From Weissella confusa (GTDB lineage: Bacteria; Bacillota; Bacilli; Lactobacillales; Lactobacillaceae), in the NCBI GenBank assembly GCA_041871065.1, contig CP168942.1, positions 2,016,501 to 2,080,500 on the forward strand: 64,000 bases of DNA, in the 5' to 3' direction. The position numbers were made by a program, and so were the translations under genes. Below are positions 14,047 to 22,805 of the stretch, piece after piece (position 1 is the stretch's first letter; the number at the start of each line of letters is the position of its first letter). The notes below the pieces were generated by a model. It did not search any database. It was not told the DNA's origin and saw nothing but the letters and a program-made list of their open reading frames with translations.

Positions 14047-15156
14047 TTAGTCAGCTAGATTCTTATAGTTCAAAATCTTCTTGTACATCGTCTTATACTC
14101 AGCGTTCGTCATCGTGGCCTTGTATGGTGGGATATAGAAAATCTTGGCGTGCTTATCAAGGTAGTCCATTGGGTTCGTCTTAGCAGAATCCATGGCCTTC
14201 TTCCACGTATCACGTGACACACCTTGCTTGTCGGCTTGCCAGTCGAGCACAAATGACGCCAATGCTCCGACATTGTATGTCTCAGCATATGCACCACTGT
14301 CTAGGTAAGCCAAGCGGTTTTGCTTAAACAGCGTGCGCACAGCGGCATCGTTTTGCTTCATCGTCTTCACCTTATCTGGATAACCCGCAAATAGTGATCA
14401 ACGAATCTCGTAGTAGTACGCCGTTCCTTCCATACGATCGTCCTCAAAGGTTGCCTTGTAGTCCTTCTCGTAGTTTTGCTTGTAGTAACGGTACGTTGCC
14501 AATGCTTGCGCCAATGACTTTTCAGACTTATTCGTATAAGCCGCCATCAATTGTTCTTGCAATTGCAAACGAATACGACGCGCATCAGTATGCTTCATGA
14601 ATTCATTTTGCTCAGCATTGTAGTGCTTCTTTGGTGAAGGCCAGCCCTCTTGTTCCGTTGCGTGGAACATTTCGTGCGCGTATGTGATGAACAAATCGTA
14701 CGTTCCCAAGTGTGGGTAACGTACCAAACGCTTCGTGTCGTGCAACTCCTCATTCGTTACAGCCATGAACGCACCTGACTTGCCGTGTGCATTAAATGCC
14801 ATGAACCAACCTGATATTGGTTGTGGGTCAATGTCATAGCTAAGTGCTTCCTTCTTAGTCATGTCTGACACCTTACCAGTCGGCGTGACCATCCAGAACT
14901 TCTTATCGTCCACACCATTAACGATGGCGTATTGATTAACATTCTTGTTCTTTGGCCAAAGTGATGGCGCAACTTTGTGGTATGCCTTCACTTGATTAGC
15001 AAACGTCTTGTGAACATATGTGTCGACGTCCTTATCGGCACGCGCATTCGTAATCCCAAACTCAATACCAGCTGCATGAGCATGTGAGGTCATTAGCCCC
15101 AAGCCAGCAACTGCTGCAATCGCTCCCAAAACGATTGCTGATTTCTTGAACTCCAT
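14047..15156 (-). pseudogene. Secreted HExxH (putative zinc peptidase) protein, split by one in-frame UGA
   Basis: The reading frame opens with a clear signal peptide (MEFKKSAIVLGAIAAVAG, cleavage after AHA). It contains the zinc-peptidase motif HEMFH near residue 163 within YAHEMFHATEQEGW. A UGA at 14398-14400, after ...YYYEIR, stops it at 252 residues. The same frame then continues without shift for about 116 codons to a TAA just before a good terminator, so the ancestral protein had about 369 residues. The downstream part could restart at a GTG or ATG but has no clear ribosome site. The cause is a point nonsense change or a sequencing error. Function is unknown beyond a likely extracellular metalloprotease fold. 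Confidence 0.7.
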
Positions 15157-15254
15157 CGTACAGTCCCACCTTCAACTTTTTGTTTTTGATTAATACAAAC
15201 AGTTTACAAAAAGTTTGCAGGATTGTCTTTTAATAAGTCTGCTTAATGCCGAAT

Positions 15255-15284
15255 AAAAAGCACCCACCATGACAGTGAGTGCTT
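15255..15284 (-). terminator. Intrinsic terminator after gatD
   Basis: Minus strand stem AAGCACTCAC / GTGGGTGCTT followed by TTTTT. It lies 11 nt beyond the gatD stop codon. Confidence 0.85.
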
Positions 15285-15295
15285 CAATTTCTTGT

Positions 15296-16006
15296 TTAGA
15301 ATGATTCTGGCTCGATGTTGGCCATCTTTTCTGCCCAGTTCACTTCAGGGTACTTGCGCTCCAATGCCTTTTGCAAAACGTGCAAAGCCAAGTTTCCGTT
15401 ACGCGTGAAGATAGGTCCGTGGAAGTACGTACCGTAAACATTGCGGTAAACCAAACCTTCACCGCCGTCTTCACCGTTGTTTCCCTTACCTTGAAGAACC
15501 ATACCCAAAGGACGCTCTCCTTCACCTAGGAACGTACGTCCTTGGTGGTTTTCGAAACCGCGGTATTCGTTACCGTTAACTTCGTCCTTGATCAACACGT
15601 TACCGATGAAACGGCTGTGTTGTTGGTTCAACGTGTAGTGATCCATAACTGAGATACCCTCAACACGCGTACCATCAGCCATCAAGAAGTAGTGACCCAA
15701 CAATTGGAAGCCACCGCAAACGCCCAACAAAGGTCCATCAGATTCGATGTAACGCTTGATGGCATCTGCCTTAAACTTCAAGTCTTCCGCAACGATTTGC
15801 TCTTCGTAGTCTTGACCACCACCGAACAAAACGAAGTCGTACTTCTTATCATCAAACTCATCGCCCAATGAAATCAATTGAACATCTACGTCGACACCGA
15901 TTTGTGAAGCGTAATAACGCATCGCCACGATGTTTCCATAGTCACCGTAAGTGTTCATCAAATCACCGTACAAGTGTGCGGTGTGCAAAACGTATTCTGC
16001 TGCCAT
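15296..16006 (-). CDS. gatD: Lipid II isoglutaminyl synthase, glutamine amidotransferase subunit
   Basis: Releases ammonia from glutamine for amidation of D-Glu in lipid II, working as a complex with MurT at the inner face of the membrane. It has 236 residues, a class I amidotransferase fold of the CobQ/CobB type. The catalytic cysteine is in LLGVCGGFQLLGHYF and the histidine in YGTYFHGPIFTRN. It starts five bases after the murT stop codon behind a GGAGAATAAGGAA site, so it is translated together with murT. Confidence 0.95.
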   Translation of the reverse strand: MAAEYVLHTAHLYGDLMNTYGDYGNIVAMRYYASQIGVDVDVQLISLGDEFDDKKYDFVLFGGGQDYEEQIVAEDLKFKADAIKRYIESDGPLLGVCGGFQLLGHYFLMADGTRVEGISVMDHYTLNQQHSRFIGNVLIKDEVNGNEYRGFENHQGRTFLGEGERPLGMVLQGKGNNGEDGGEGLVYRNVYGTYFHGPIFTRNGNLALHVLQKALERKYPEVNWAEKMANIEPESF

Positions 16007-16011
16007 GTTCC

Positions 16012-17364
16012 TTATTCTCCCATACCAGTCTTGATGAAGCCTTCTTGTGCCAATTGAGCACGCAATTGCAACATCGCAGTGTAGGTTGCCGCAATGTAAA
16101 CACGCTCAGTAGGCATGCTGTCGATTGCTTTAACAATTTGCTTGAGGTCTTGGTAGACCGGAAGATCACCGTAACCAGCCATCTTCAAACGGACATACAA
16201 GTCCTTATAACGTTCACCACCAGTGACAATCTTTTGCATACCAGAATCTTGCAAAGACTCGAAATCAGTGTCCCAAATCCAGCTTGTGTCGATACCGTCA
16301 GCATAGTTGGCGTTCAACAAAGCAATCAATGAGAATGATTGATCATCCGTCTTCATCATGTCGATAACTTGGTTCGCACCCACTGGGTTCTTAATCAAGA
16401 CAATCGTCACTTCCTTGCCGTTCACCTTAACCGCTTCTTGGCGACCAAAGATTTGGGCATTTGATTCGAAGGCGTGGTGAATTTGTTCCGTAGAAACACC
16501 TAGGTAACGACCAACGGCGTAAGCAGCCAAGGCGTTGTAGATGTTGTACATCCCACCAATTTCGATTTGGTACGTCTCACCATCGATATCAAAGTTTGAG
16601 AAACGTGGCGTCATCTCATTAACCTTTGTTACGGCATAATCCAACTCTGGACGCTTGAAATCGTCGGTAACTGAGAAGTAGTCACCTTGGTTCCCGAACG
16701 TCATAAAGTGATAGTGTAGCACCGTATCGTCAGTTGGTGACAAAATACCGTCAGTATTGTGTGGTGCCTTCATGTCACCATCAGCTGGCAAGTGGTTGAA
16801 ACCAAAGTAAACCTTTGGATTTGGCAAGTTACCACGCATAAAGATTGGTGAATCTGCGTTGGCGATAACCGTTGCCTCAGGGAACAAACGAATTCCCTTC
16901 AAAATCTTGTCGTAGGTCGTGTAAATTTCACCGAATCGGTCCAATTGGTCACGGAAGATGTTTGTCAAAACAAACGCCTTAGGCTTCAATTGACGCGCAA
17001 CGGCTTCCACGTTAGCTTCATCAACTTCCAAAAGTGCGATTGGGCGTTGTGACTTATCGGTCACCTTGGCCGTCAACATCGTTCCCGTGATTCCTTGCAT
17101 CATGTTTGAACCTGATGGGTTCGTGATAACGTCAGGGTACTTTTCACGCAAAACGCGGGTCGTCAAAGTTGTCGTCAACGTCTTTCCGTTAGTTCCTGTG
17201 ATCAAAATAACGTCGTAGTGTTCTGCCAACGTCGTCATCACTTCAGGATCAATCTTCGTTGCCAACTTTCCTGGCAATGATGTACCGCCACGACGCAAAA
17301 TGTCGTGCAATACCACGTATGAACTTTTACCAACAAAAGTTGCCAATGCACTCTTAAAGCTCAT
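16012..17364 (-). CDS. murT: Lipid II isoglutaminyl synthase, MurT Mur-ligase-like subunit
   Basis: ATP-dependent partner of GatD that turns the D-Glu of lipid II into D-isoglutamine, a step needed for full cross-linking. It has 450 residues. The Mur-ligase P-loop ITGTNGKTLTTTL is near residue 57. The central domain and the C-terminal MurT-specific domain are both present. Oddity: where other MurT proteins carry a four-cysteine zinc ribbon before FKRPELDY, this one reads SPTDD...SVTDDFKRPELDY with no cysteine at all. A palindrome CATCGTTAAACGATG lies just upstream of the ribosome site. Confidence 0.95.
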   Translation of the reverse strand: MSFKSALATFVGKSSYVVLHDILRRGGTSLPGKLATKIDPEVMTTLAEHYDVILITGTNGKTLTTTLTTRVLREKYPDVITNPSGSNMMQGITGTMLTAKVTDKSQRPIALLEVDEANVEAVARQLKPKAFVLTNIFRDQLDRFGEIYTTYDKILKGIRLFPEATVIANADSPIFMRGNLPNPKVYFGFNHLPADGDMKAPHNTDGILSPTDDTVLHYHFMTFGNQGDYFSVTDDFKRPELDYAVTKVNEMTPRFSNFDIDGETYQIEIGGMYNIYNALAAYAVGRYLGVSTEQIHHAFESNAQIFGRQEAVKVNGKEVTIVLIKNPVGANQVIDMMKTDDQSFSLIALLNANYADGIDTSWIWDTDFESLQDSGMQKIVTGGERYKDLYVRLKMAGYGDLPVYQDLKQIVKAIDSMPTERVYIAATYTAMLQLRAQLAQEGFIKTGMGE

Positions 17365-17379
17365 GTCGTCCTCCTACTG

Positions 17380-17394
17380 CATCGTTAAACGATG
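17380..17394 (-). promoter_or_regulatory. Perfect 15-bp palindrome upstream of murT
   Basis: CATCGTT-A-AACGATG is a perfect inverted repeat, lying a few bases upstream of the AGGAGG site of murT. A TTGACA sits just upstream on the minus strand, so the palindrome overlaps a possible promoter spacer or start region. It may be a repressor site or a small RNA hairpin covering the leader; this is not resolved. Confidence 0.35.
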
Positions 17395-17522
17395 TTTATC
17401 TGTCAAATTAACTAACTTACAGTTTACCATTGTCCCGCATAAAAAGTTAGGGTAATAGGTAAACAAACGAAACTTAATAGTACGCAATTTTGGACTTGGT
17501 TTCAATAGGTGACGCAAATAAC

Positions 17523-17546
17523 AAAAAAGACCGGATTATTCCGGTC
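17523..17546 (-). terminator. Intrinsic terminator after manA
   Basis: Minus strand GACCGG-AATAAT-CCGGTC followed by six T, nine nt from the manA stop codon. Confidence 0.85.
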
Positions 17547-17554
17547 TCGAAAAT

Positions 17555-18520
17555 TTATTTAGATAGCGGTCCTGGTGTAGACACAATAAGGGTCGCGTCA
17601 CCTTGCAATGTCCAAGCCTCAATGTCGTTTGGCAAGATGAAACTCTTACCCTTTTCAAGGTGATAGGTCACCCCGAAAACAGTCATGTCGAGTTCACCGT
17701 CAATAACAGTTCCCAATAGATATGGATCACGTGCATCCAACGTTGCGCGTCCGTCCAACGTCCACTTGTAAACATTGAAGTATGGCGCTTCGACCAACGT
17801 CGTCACATTCAAGCCAGCATATTGGGCTGACTTGCGTTCTGGCTGCTCAGGTACAAACGGTACCGTCGTCACATTCTTCGCATCTTCCAAATGCAGCTCA
17901 CGCAATTCGCCCGTCTTGGCATCAACACGGTCAAAATCGTAAACACGATACGTTACGTCTGATGATTGTTGCGTTTCAAGTGCTAGCACACCAGCCCCCA
18001 AAGCGTGGAGTGTTCCAGCTGGCACGTAAAAGAAGTCGCCCGCCTTTACTGGTACCTTGCGCAATAAGTTGTCCCAGTCACCCGTATCAACGGCAGCATC
18101 AAATTCCGCCTTTGTCTGCGCGTTGTGTCCGTAATAAATCTCAGCACCCGGCTCCGCAGCCACAATGTACCAAGATTCTGTTTTCCCCAATTCGCCAGCA
18201 TGTTCCCCAGCGTAGCTATCATCTGGGTGAACCTGCACTGACAAATCCTGGTGCGCATCCAACAGCTTTACTAGCAGTGGAAACGGCTTGTCAGGATTCG
18301 TGTTGCCAAACAGTTGTGGTTCCTCACGCCACAATTCAGCCACCGTCTTCCCAGCGAATCGACCATTTTCACAGAACACATTCCCATTCTTGTGTCCCGA
18401 AATTAACCAAGCTTCACCCGTGGTCTCTGATGGAATATCAAAGCCAAAAACGTCACGTAGCGCAGTGCCACCCCACATCTTTTCGTGCAATGCTGGTTGC
18501 AAAATCAATGGTTCAGTCAT
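17555..18520 (-). CDS. manA: Mannose-6-phosphate isomerase, class I
   Basis: Zinc enzyme interconverting mannose-6-P and fructose-6-P in the cytosol. Its 321 residues match the short Gram-positive type. The zinc-site motif is LSVQVHPDDSYA, followed by GKTESWYI. The C-terminal cupin continues to VSTPGPLSK. The start follows GGGGGAG by seven bases. It could supply mannose precursors for glycans, but no mannose-specific enzymes lie in the EPS cluster. Confidence 0.95.
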   Translation of the reverse strand: MTEPLILQPALHEKMWGGTALRDVFGFDIPSETTGEAWLISGHKNGNVFCENGRFAGKTVAELWREEPQLFGNTNPDKPFPLLVKLLDAHQDLSVQVHPDDSYAGEHAGELGKTESWYIVAAEPGAEIYYGHNAQTKAEFDAAVDTGDWDNLLRKVPVKAGDFFYVPAGTLHALGAGVLALETQQSSDVTYRVYDFDRVDAKTGELRELHLEDAKNVTTVPFVPEQPERKSAQYAGLNVTTLVEAPYFNVYKWTLDGRATLDARDPYLLGTVIDGELDMTVFGVTYHLEKGKSFILPNDIEAWTLQGDATLIVSTPGPLSK

Positions 18521-18557
18521 AATAAATCTCCCCCGAAATGTACATGAAACTATCTAT

Positions 18558-19280
18558 TTAATTGTTGAAGTGTAGGTAAATACCTGACAACCAACCGTGT
18601 TGTGCCACGTGGTACCAAACGACACCAGATGGATCGTCCACGCGCTCTGTGATATCCACAACAGCGCCGTGAATCACACGACCGATTTCACGTCCGTATG
18701 GTTGTGCATACACTGCCACATCCCCACCTGGCAGGTAATCAATCGTCGCACGGGCCACAAATGGCTTAGGTGCCCACGTCGTTGGTCGGTTCCATTCAGA
18801 AACCGGCTTCGTCACGCGACCGTCGGTATCGGTTAGCTTCATCGTTTGCATGTCATAAGCCACCCAACGTGAATCGGCTAGTTGATACCAGAACTTACCG
18901 TCGCGTGTCGCAACACGTTCCACGACCTTCATGTATGAATCCGCCCAAAGCTTTTGGCCCAGCGGCGTCGTTGATTCAATTTCATCAACCGGTTGCACGC
19001 TATCTAGCATGTGCAAGTACTTATCATGGATTTTTTCAGTTTCTGCAATAGCATCACGGCGGTAATAGAACGTTACCGTGTGCATCGTCTTCTCATCAAA
19101 CGTTCCCGTTAGAGTTCCTTCTGATGAAACAAAGCGATATCCTGCAACATCCGCTGGATCAAGTGAGAAATGCTCCCCAACTGTCCCCTCAATCAAGCGA
19201 GATGGCGCAATAGATGCTTTTGAATCAGCATCCTTGCTGTATACCCAAACGGGCATGCCTTGTAATTCAAAGTCAGCCAT
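18558..19280 (-). CDS. MucBP/SH3-like repeat protein of unknown role
   Basis: 240 residues with no signal peptide or membrane segment. Residues about 30-75 (GTVGEHF...GYRFVSSEGTLTG...VTFYYRR) follow the MucBP-type pattern. Two later stretches (about 105-150 and 175-238, ending WYHVAQHGWLSGIYLHF) look like SH3_5/GW modules that in other proteins bind cell-wall polymers. Such domains are usually extracellular, so the missing export signal is odd. A strong AGGAGG ribosome site precedes the ATG. Function unassigned. Confidence 0.65.
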   Translation of the reverse strand: MADFELQGMPVWVYSKDADSKASIAPSRLIEGTVGEHFSLDPADVAGYRFVSSEGTLTGTFDEKTMHTVTFYYRRDAIAETEKIHDKYLHMLDSVQPVDEIESTTPLGQKLWADSYMKVVERVATRDGKFWYQLADSRWVAYDMQTMKLTDTDGRVTKPVSEWNRPTTWAPKPFVARATIDYLPGGDVAVYAQPYGREIGRVIHGAVVDITERVDDPSGVVWYHVAQHGWLSGIYLHFNN

Positions 19281-19424
19281 CTTTGCTGCCTCCTAGTTGT
19301 AGTTTCTTATGTCTATTCTAACAGGGAAACCATGTAACCGCCTACATGACTGTCCTTGCTTAACGTTTTGTTTAGGTGTCAAAATTGTTCATAAACGAAT
19401 ATTAAATTATTCTCATTTAACTTG

Positions 19425-19453
19425 TTGACTTCTCATAAACCATCCGGTATATT
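19425..19453 (+). promoter_or_regulatory. Promoter of tRNA-Asn
   Basis: TTGACT, exactly 17 bp, TATATT, located 28 bp upstream of the mature tRNA 5' end. Confidence 0.75.
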
Positions 19454-19481
19454 ATAAACATACCTTAGCAAAAGGAATAAA

Positions 19482-19553
19482 TGCTCTGTAGTTCAGCGGT
19501 AGAATAACTCACTGTTAATGAGGAGGTCGCTGGTTCGATCCCAGCCAGAGCAG
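19482..19553 (+). tRNA. tRNA-Asn (GUU)
   Basis: 72 nt and a complete cloverleaf: acceptor TGCTCTG/CAGAGCA, discriminator G, anticodon loop CTGTTAA (anticodon GTT), T-arm GCTGG-TTCGATC-CCAGC. CCA is not encoded. The 3' end is the attachment site of the island to its right. The gene stays intact because the inserted copy restores its last 15 bases. Confidence 0.95.
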
Positions 19554-19556
19554 TCA
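19539..19556 (+). repeat. attL: left attachment core in the tRNA-Asn 3' end
   Basis: TCCCAGCCAGAGCAGTCA, identical to the copy at 54752-54769. It covers the T-arm 3' strand, the acceptor 3' strand and three bases beyond the gene, the usual target of tyrosine integrases. Confidence 0.88.
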
Positions 19557-19567
19557 TAGAAAACTCG

Positions 19568-19612
19568 AAACCCTGTCATATCAAGGCTTAACGCCTGTAT
19601 GGCGGGGTTTTT
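19568..19612 (+). terminator. Island-borne terminator behind tRNA-Asn
   Basis: AAACCC...GGGTTT outer stem with inner pairs CATA/TATG and GGC/GCC, followed by TTTTT. It lies in element DNA directly after attL. It would replace the host terminator, which is now 35 kb away at 54783. Confidence 0.65.
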
Positions 19613-19629
19613 AGCACCAATTCCCCCAC

Positions 19630-19700
19630 TTACTCCCCCTTTTTCTTGGCACTGATTTGTACCAATTGGCATCAAACTGGGGGAGTAAAAGGGGGAGTAA
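19630..19700. repeat. Left arm-type integrase-binding repeats
   Basis: Three copies of GGGGGAGTAA: one inverted (19630-19639) and two direct (19679-19688, 19691-19700). The same decamer occurs in a 12-bp-spaced array at the right end beside int. The pattern fits arm sites bound by the integrase N-terminal domain. Confidence 0.65.
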
Positions 19701-20112
19701 AATTTAATACGAGCAACCAACTCTATCCAAGCCAGTTTCTAAATATTGAAACGGCTTTTTTATTTGTTTTTTAACTCACCACATCGGGTTTATACTCGCT
19801 TAATAACGTTAAGCCTGTGTTTTTCTCACAATTAGTTGACTTTCTCAAGTGAATACTACTCACTACACAACATTAAATCAAGTTATAACAACGACCCGAT
19901 TGGCAAATCACCGATAAATCTATGTTTTATCAAGTCTTTAAAAAAGAACCCCCCGCCCCTACTTCACAAAAAGAAAAGCACACACATTACTGTGTTCTTG
20001 TAGAAAAGTTGGATTTTGAAAAATTTTACATAGGGGGGGTAACTATATTTTGGACTGACATATGAGGCATCAGCATGATGTTAATAGTTAAAGAGTGCCC
20101 GTACCAGCAATT
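19701..20112. other. Gene-free left end of the island
   Basis: I see no supportable gene here. The stretch is AT-rich, with scattered G- or C-runs (CCCCCCGCCCCT near 19951, AGGGGGGGT near 20033) and a small hairpin at 19732-19757 (AAACGGCTTTTTT type). Such G/C runs next to the following cos-like block suggest phage end-region DNA. Confidence 0.4.
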
Positions 20113-20286
20113 CAAAAAATAATAATAACTGCAGCGCGTTGAAGAGACGGCACTATTTGATATCCGGCTACTTCCTAAGCAACAGGGCGGGGGGATAAAC
20201 GATTTTTAAATATCCATCAGCTAATTACTCGTTGAAATATAAAACGTCTCACACACGCCCCTGTGGCTTCTCAAGCAATACGTTAC
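20113..20286 (+). repeat. cos-like region, copy A
   Basis: About 174 bp that aligns along its whole length with 44064-44238 in the same orientation. The first 69 bp are almost identical (three differences); the middle is diverged. GAGACG near the start and CGTCTC about 90 bp later form an inverted pair. A G-run (GGGCGGGGGG) lies between them, where the other copy has GGTGGGGG. Copy B sits directly upstream of terS, where cos sites lie in cos-type phages. No terminase gene adjoins copy A. Confidence 0.55.
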
Positions 20287-20389
20287 CCCACCACTCACAA
20301 CTTGCTCTCTTACGTATATTCAAATGCTACTCCTGTTGGAAAATAATAACCGCATAGAGACAGTCATGTTCAAATAATCTACTATCCGC

Positions 20390-21026
20390 TTATAACTCGC
20401 TAATCATTTTTTTGATAGATTTCAATGAGTCATAATCAAATACCTGTACAGGTTGATCCATTCTTTTTATATCTATTCCTGTTGGTGGGTAACTAGTTCC
20501 TTCGGGTTTAAGTATTGCTATCCTGGATTCTCTTTGGCCTTTATATTTCAATCTCTTTCGGAATATTAAAGACACAGCATCTTCATCTCTAAACGGTTCA
20601 TCTGTATATTCTATAGGTCCGCTATATGCCTTGTCGTCATAGTTGTCTTGCTCTGAAAGAAAATTCGTTACACTTCTTTTTAATGAACTCAGTTCAATAA
20701 GCATGAATGGTCTCCCGTTAGCTATATCACTAACATCTTCGATAAATTCAATACTTATATGTCCGTCTTCATCAAAATCAGTATCTTAATTTAAAATTAC
20801 AAACGAACTGATGTAACATAATTCTGGATTACTCAGTCTCTTTGTTACACTAGCTGTTTGGTAATCAATTTCAACTTGCTTTCCTGTTTCGGGAATTCTC
20901 ATGAGCAGGACTTCTTTTTTTCTATCAAACAACTCTATAGCTTTACCTTCTAGTAAATCTGCCTGAGCTTCTGTTAAGCCTTCAAGTTCACATGTAAACT
21001 TATACGCTAGAGTCGTTGCCCATTTT
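20390..21026 (-). pseudogene. Unrecognised protein, 5'-truncated and interrupted by a stop
   Basis: One frame runs from the 3' end of the wzb remnant to a stop at 20390, broken only by a TAA at 20786-20788. Both halves are in the same frame (...CYISSFVILN, stop, DTDFDEDGHISIEFIE...). No start codon with a ribosome site exists at the 5' side; the frame simply emerges from wzb sequence in another register. So the gene has lost its 5' end at this junction. It is acidic, without membrane segments, and about 210 residues survive. I do not recognise the family. The phage end region next door suggests, but does not prove, phage origin. Confidence 0.5.
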
Positions 21027-21772
21027 TTAATATGCTGAAAAGAAACGCTTTTTCTTAATTGGTGTTTGGTGCTGACGAGATAAACGCTCACCGTTGACCA
21101 ACGCCTTGGCGTTATCATCAAATTGCTTTGCTGAATCAGAGCCATATGCTGCTTTTAGTTTATCGAATGCAGCTGTCATTTTATATTTGCGACCTGGAAT
21201 ATGGTGTGCATCTGATGCAAACAAGTGTGCCAACCCATTAGCGATAATATCTTCACTAAAGGCCGTCACCGCTTTACCAAATGTACCAACATATGAACTA
21301 GCGGTCACTTGTGCATATGCCCCCCGTGACACCATGTCATACAACAATTGTGGTTCCTTCATTAGGCGCGTGTTGCGTTCTGGGTGCACAATGATTGGTA
21401 CCAAACCGCGTTGTTGTATTTGGAACAACATATCCATCGTAAATGCTGGTACATCATCTGATGGAAATTCAATTAATATGTAGGTTCCCTGCTCATCCGT
21501 TGTGAGAATGTCCCCGTCATCCAACGCTGACAACAAGCCACCATTGATGCGAACTTCTTGAGACGGGAAAACCGCCAATGGAATATTCGCATTGTTCAAT
21601 TCAGTTTGAAAATCAGCCGTTAACTTAATCACGTCTGATGCATGATTTACATAACTTCCGTTCATGTGGTGTGGCGTCATAAGCGCGTGCGTCACGCCAT
21701 CTGCAACGAAACGTCAAGGCTCTCTGACCCATCGTCAATACCGGGTAATAAGTGGGTGTGAATATCAATCAT
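21027..21772 (-). pseudogene. wzb: EPS tyrosine phosphatase (PHP family), frameshifted near the N-terminus
   Basis: CpsB/Wzb-type PHP phosphatases remove phosphate from the Wze kinase tyrosine tail. A start with good ribosome site (AAGGAG) opens MIDIHTHLLPGIDDGSESLDVSL, carrying the N-terminal metal ligands. It reaches a TGA after 26 codons. The next frame picks up at VTHALMTPHH and continues through LIEFPSDDVP, VPIIVHPERN and FASDAHH to the C-terminus. Relative to the family about eight to ten residues are missing at the shift, so a small out-of-frame deletion is likely. The downstream frame alone lacks the DIHTH metal site and should be inactive. Confidence 0.8.
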
Positions 21773-21876
21773 GTCCGTCTCCTTAAACCTTTTCTCTTTC
21801 TGTAACTATACCCTAATTATTCATGGATTGTTATATAATTATTTATGTTTTGAATACATATTAAGGAGTTTTTCCC

Positions 21877-22767
21877 ATGATTAAAAAGGTGTTGCTTTGG
21901 ATTTTGGGTATCGCTGTTACCCTGATTGTGATTGGTGGTGGCGTCGCTGCATTTGCCCTACACAACACGGCTTCGAAGATTCACTCAATGGATAGCTCAT
22001 TGAGCAAGGCATCAGATACAAAGACTTCTGCTGGTAAGCCAGTTTCCTACCTCTTGTTGGGAACTGACACCGGTGCATTAGGTCGCACGGAAAAGGGTCG
22101 TACCGATACCATGATGGTAATGACGGTTAACCCTAATGCGAAGACAACGACCATGGTTTCTTTGCAACGTGATACTAAGATTACTATTGATGGTATGACT
22201 GAAAAGTTGAACGCTGCTTATGCACTTGGGGACGCCAAGCAAGCCATGACAACCGTTGAGCAATTGCTTGATATTAAGCTCGATGGGTATTTATTGGTTA
22301 ATATGAAGGGGATGGAGCAATTAGTTGATGCCGTTGGTGGCGTGACTGTTAAATCTCCCCTCACCTTCTCATATGAAGAATACTCATTTACTGAAAACAA
22401 AGATGTCACAATGAACGGTACGGAAGCATTGGCCTTCTCTCGCATGCGTTATGATGATCCACGTGGTGACTACGGTCGTCAAATTCGTCAACAATTGGTA
22501 ATCGAAGCCGTCATGAACAAGTTGAAGGCCGATCCAAAGTCAGCGCTGAACAACGACTTCCTTGATGCTGTTTCAGATAACGTTCGTTCAAACATTTCAC
22601 TGACTTCAATGCGTAACTTGGCTACCAAGTACCGTGATGCAGGTGAAACAATCAACCGCGACCAGATGACTGGTACTGGCGTGATGATTGATGGCGTTTC
22701 TTATCAAGAGATGTCTCAAGATGAGATTACGCGTGTTCATGATGAGATTGGGGATGCGGGAAAGTAA
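21877..22767 (+). CDS. LytR-CpsA-Psr (LCP) family glycopolymer ligase
   Basis: Membrane-anchored LCP enzymes transfer undecaprenyl-linked glycopolymers to peptidoglycan. It has 296 residues: an N-terminal membrane segment (residues 5-27), then the LCP core with LLLGTDTGALGRTEKGRTDTMMV, VSLQRDTKI and the catalytic-region arginines in SRMRYDDPRGDYGRQIRQQ. TAAGGAG precedes the ATG. A TATAAT at 21834 is a probable -10, but no good -35 is visible. It is the only plus-strand gene of the EPS block, divergent from broken wzb. Likely role: attaching the EPS or capsule to the wall. Confidence 0.92.
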   Translation: MIKKVLLWILGIAVTLIVIGGGVAAFALHNTASKIHSMDSSLSKASDTKTSAGKPVSYLLLGTDTGALGRTEKGRTDTMMVMTVNPNAKTTTMVSLQRDTKITIDGMTEKLNAAYALGDAKQAMTTVEQLLDIKLDGYLLVNMKGMEQLVDAVGGVTVKSPLTFSYEEYSFTENKDVTMNGTEALAFSRMRYDDPRGDYGRQIRQQLVIEAVMNKLKADPKSALNNDFLDAVSDNVRSNISLTSMRNLATKYRDAGETINRDQMTGTGVMIDGVSYQEMSQDEITRVHDEIGDAGK

Positions 22768-22805
22768 GCATCAATAAATTCATCGCAAAATATTTTAATT
22801 GGTTG

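Noticed and set aside
14047-15156. Selenocysteine reading of the UGA in the HExxH gene
   Set aside because: No SECIS-like hairpin is evident right behind the UGA, the residue is not at a catalytic position, and lactic acid bacteria are not known to make selenoproteins. Mutation is simpler.
19493-19720. 75-codon minus-strand frame with CSGWDRTSDLLIN
   Set aside because: It is the antisense translation of the tRNA-Asn gene, a well-known false protein; the rest covers integrase arm repeats.
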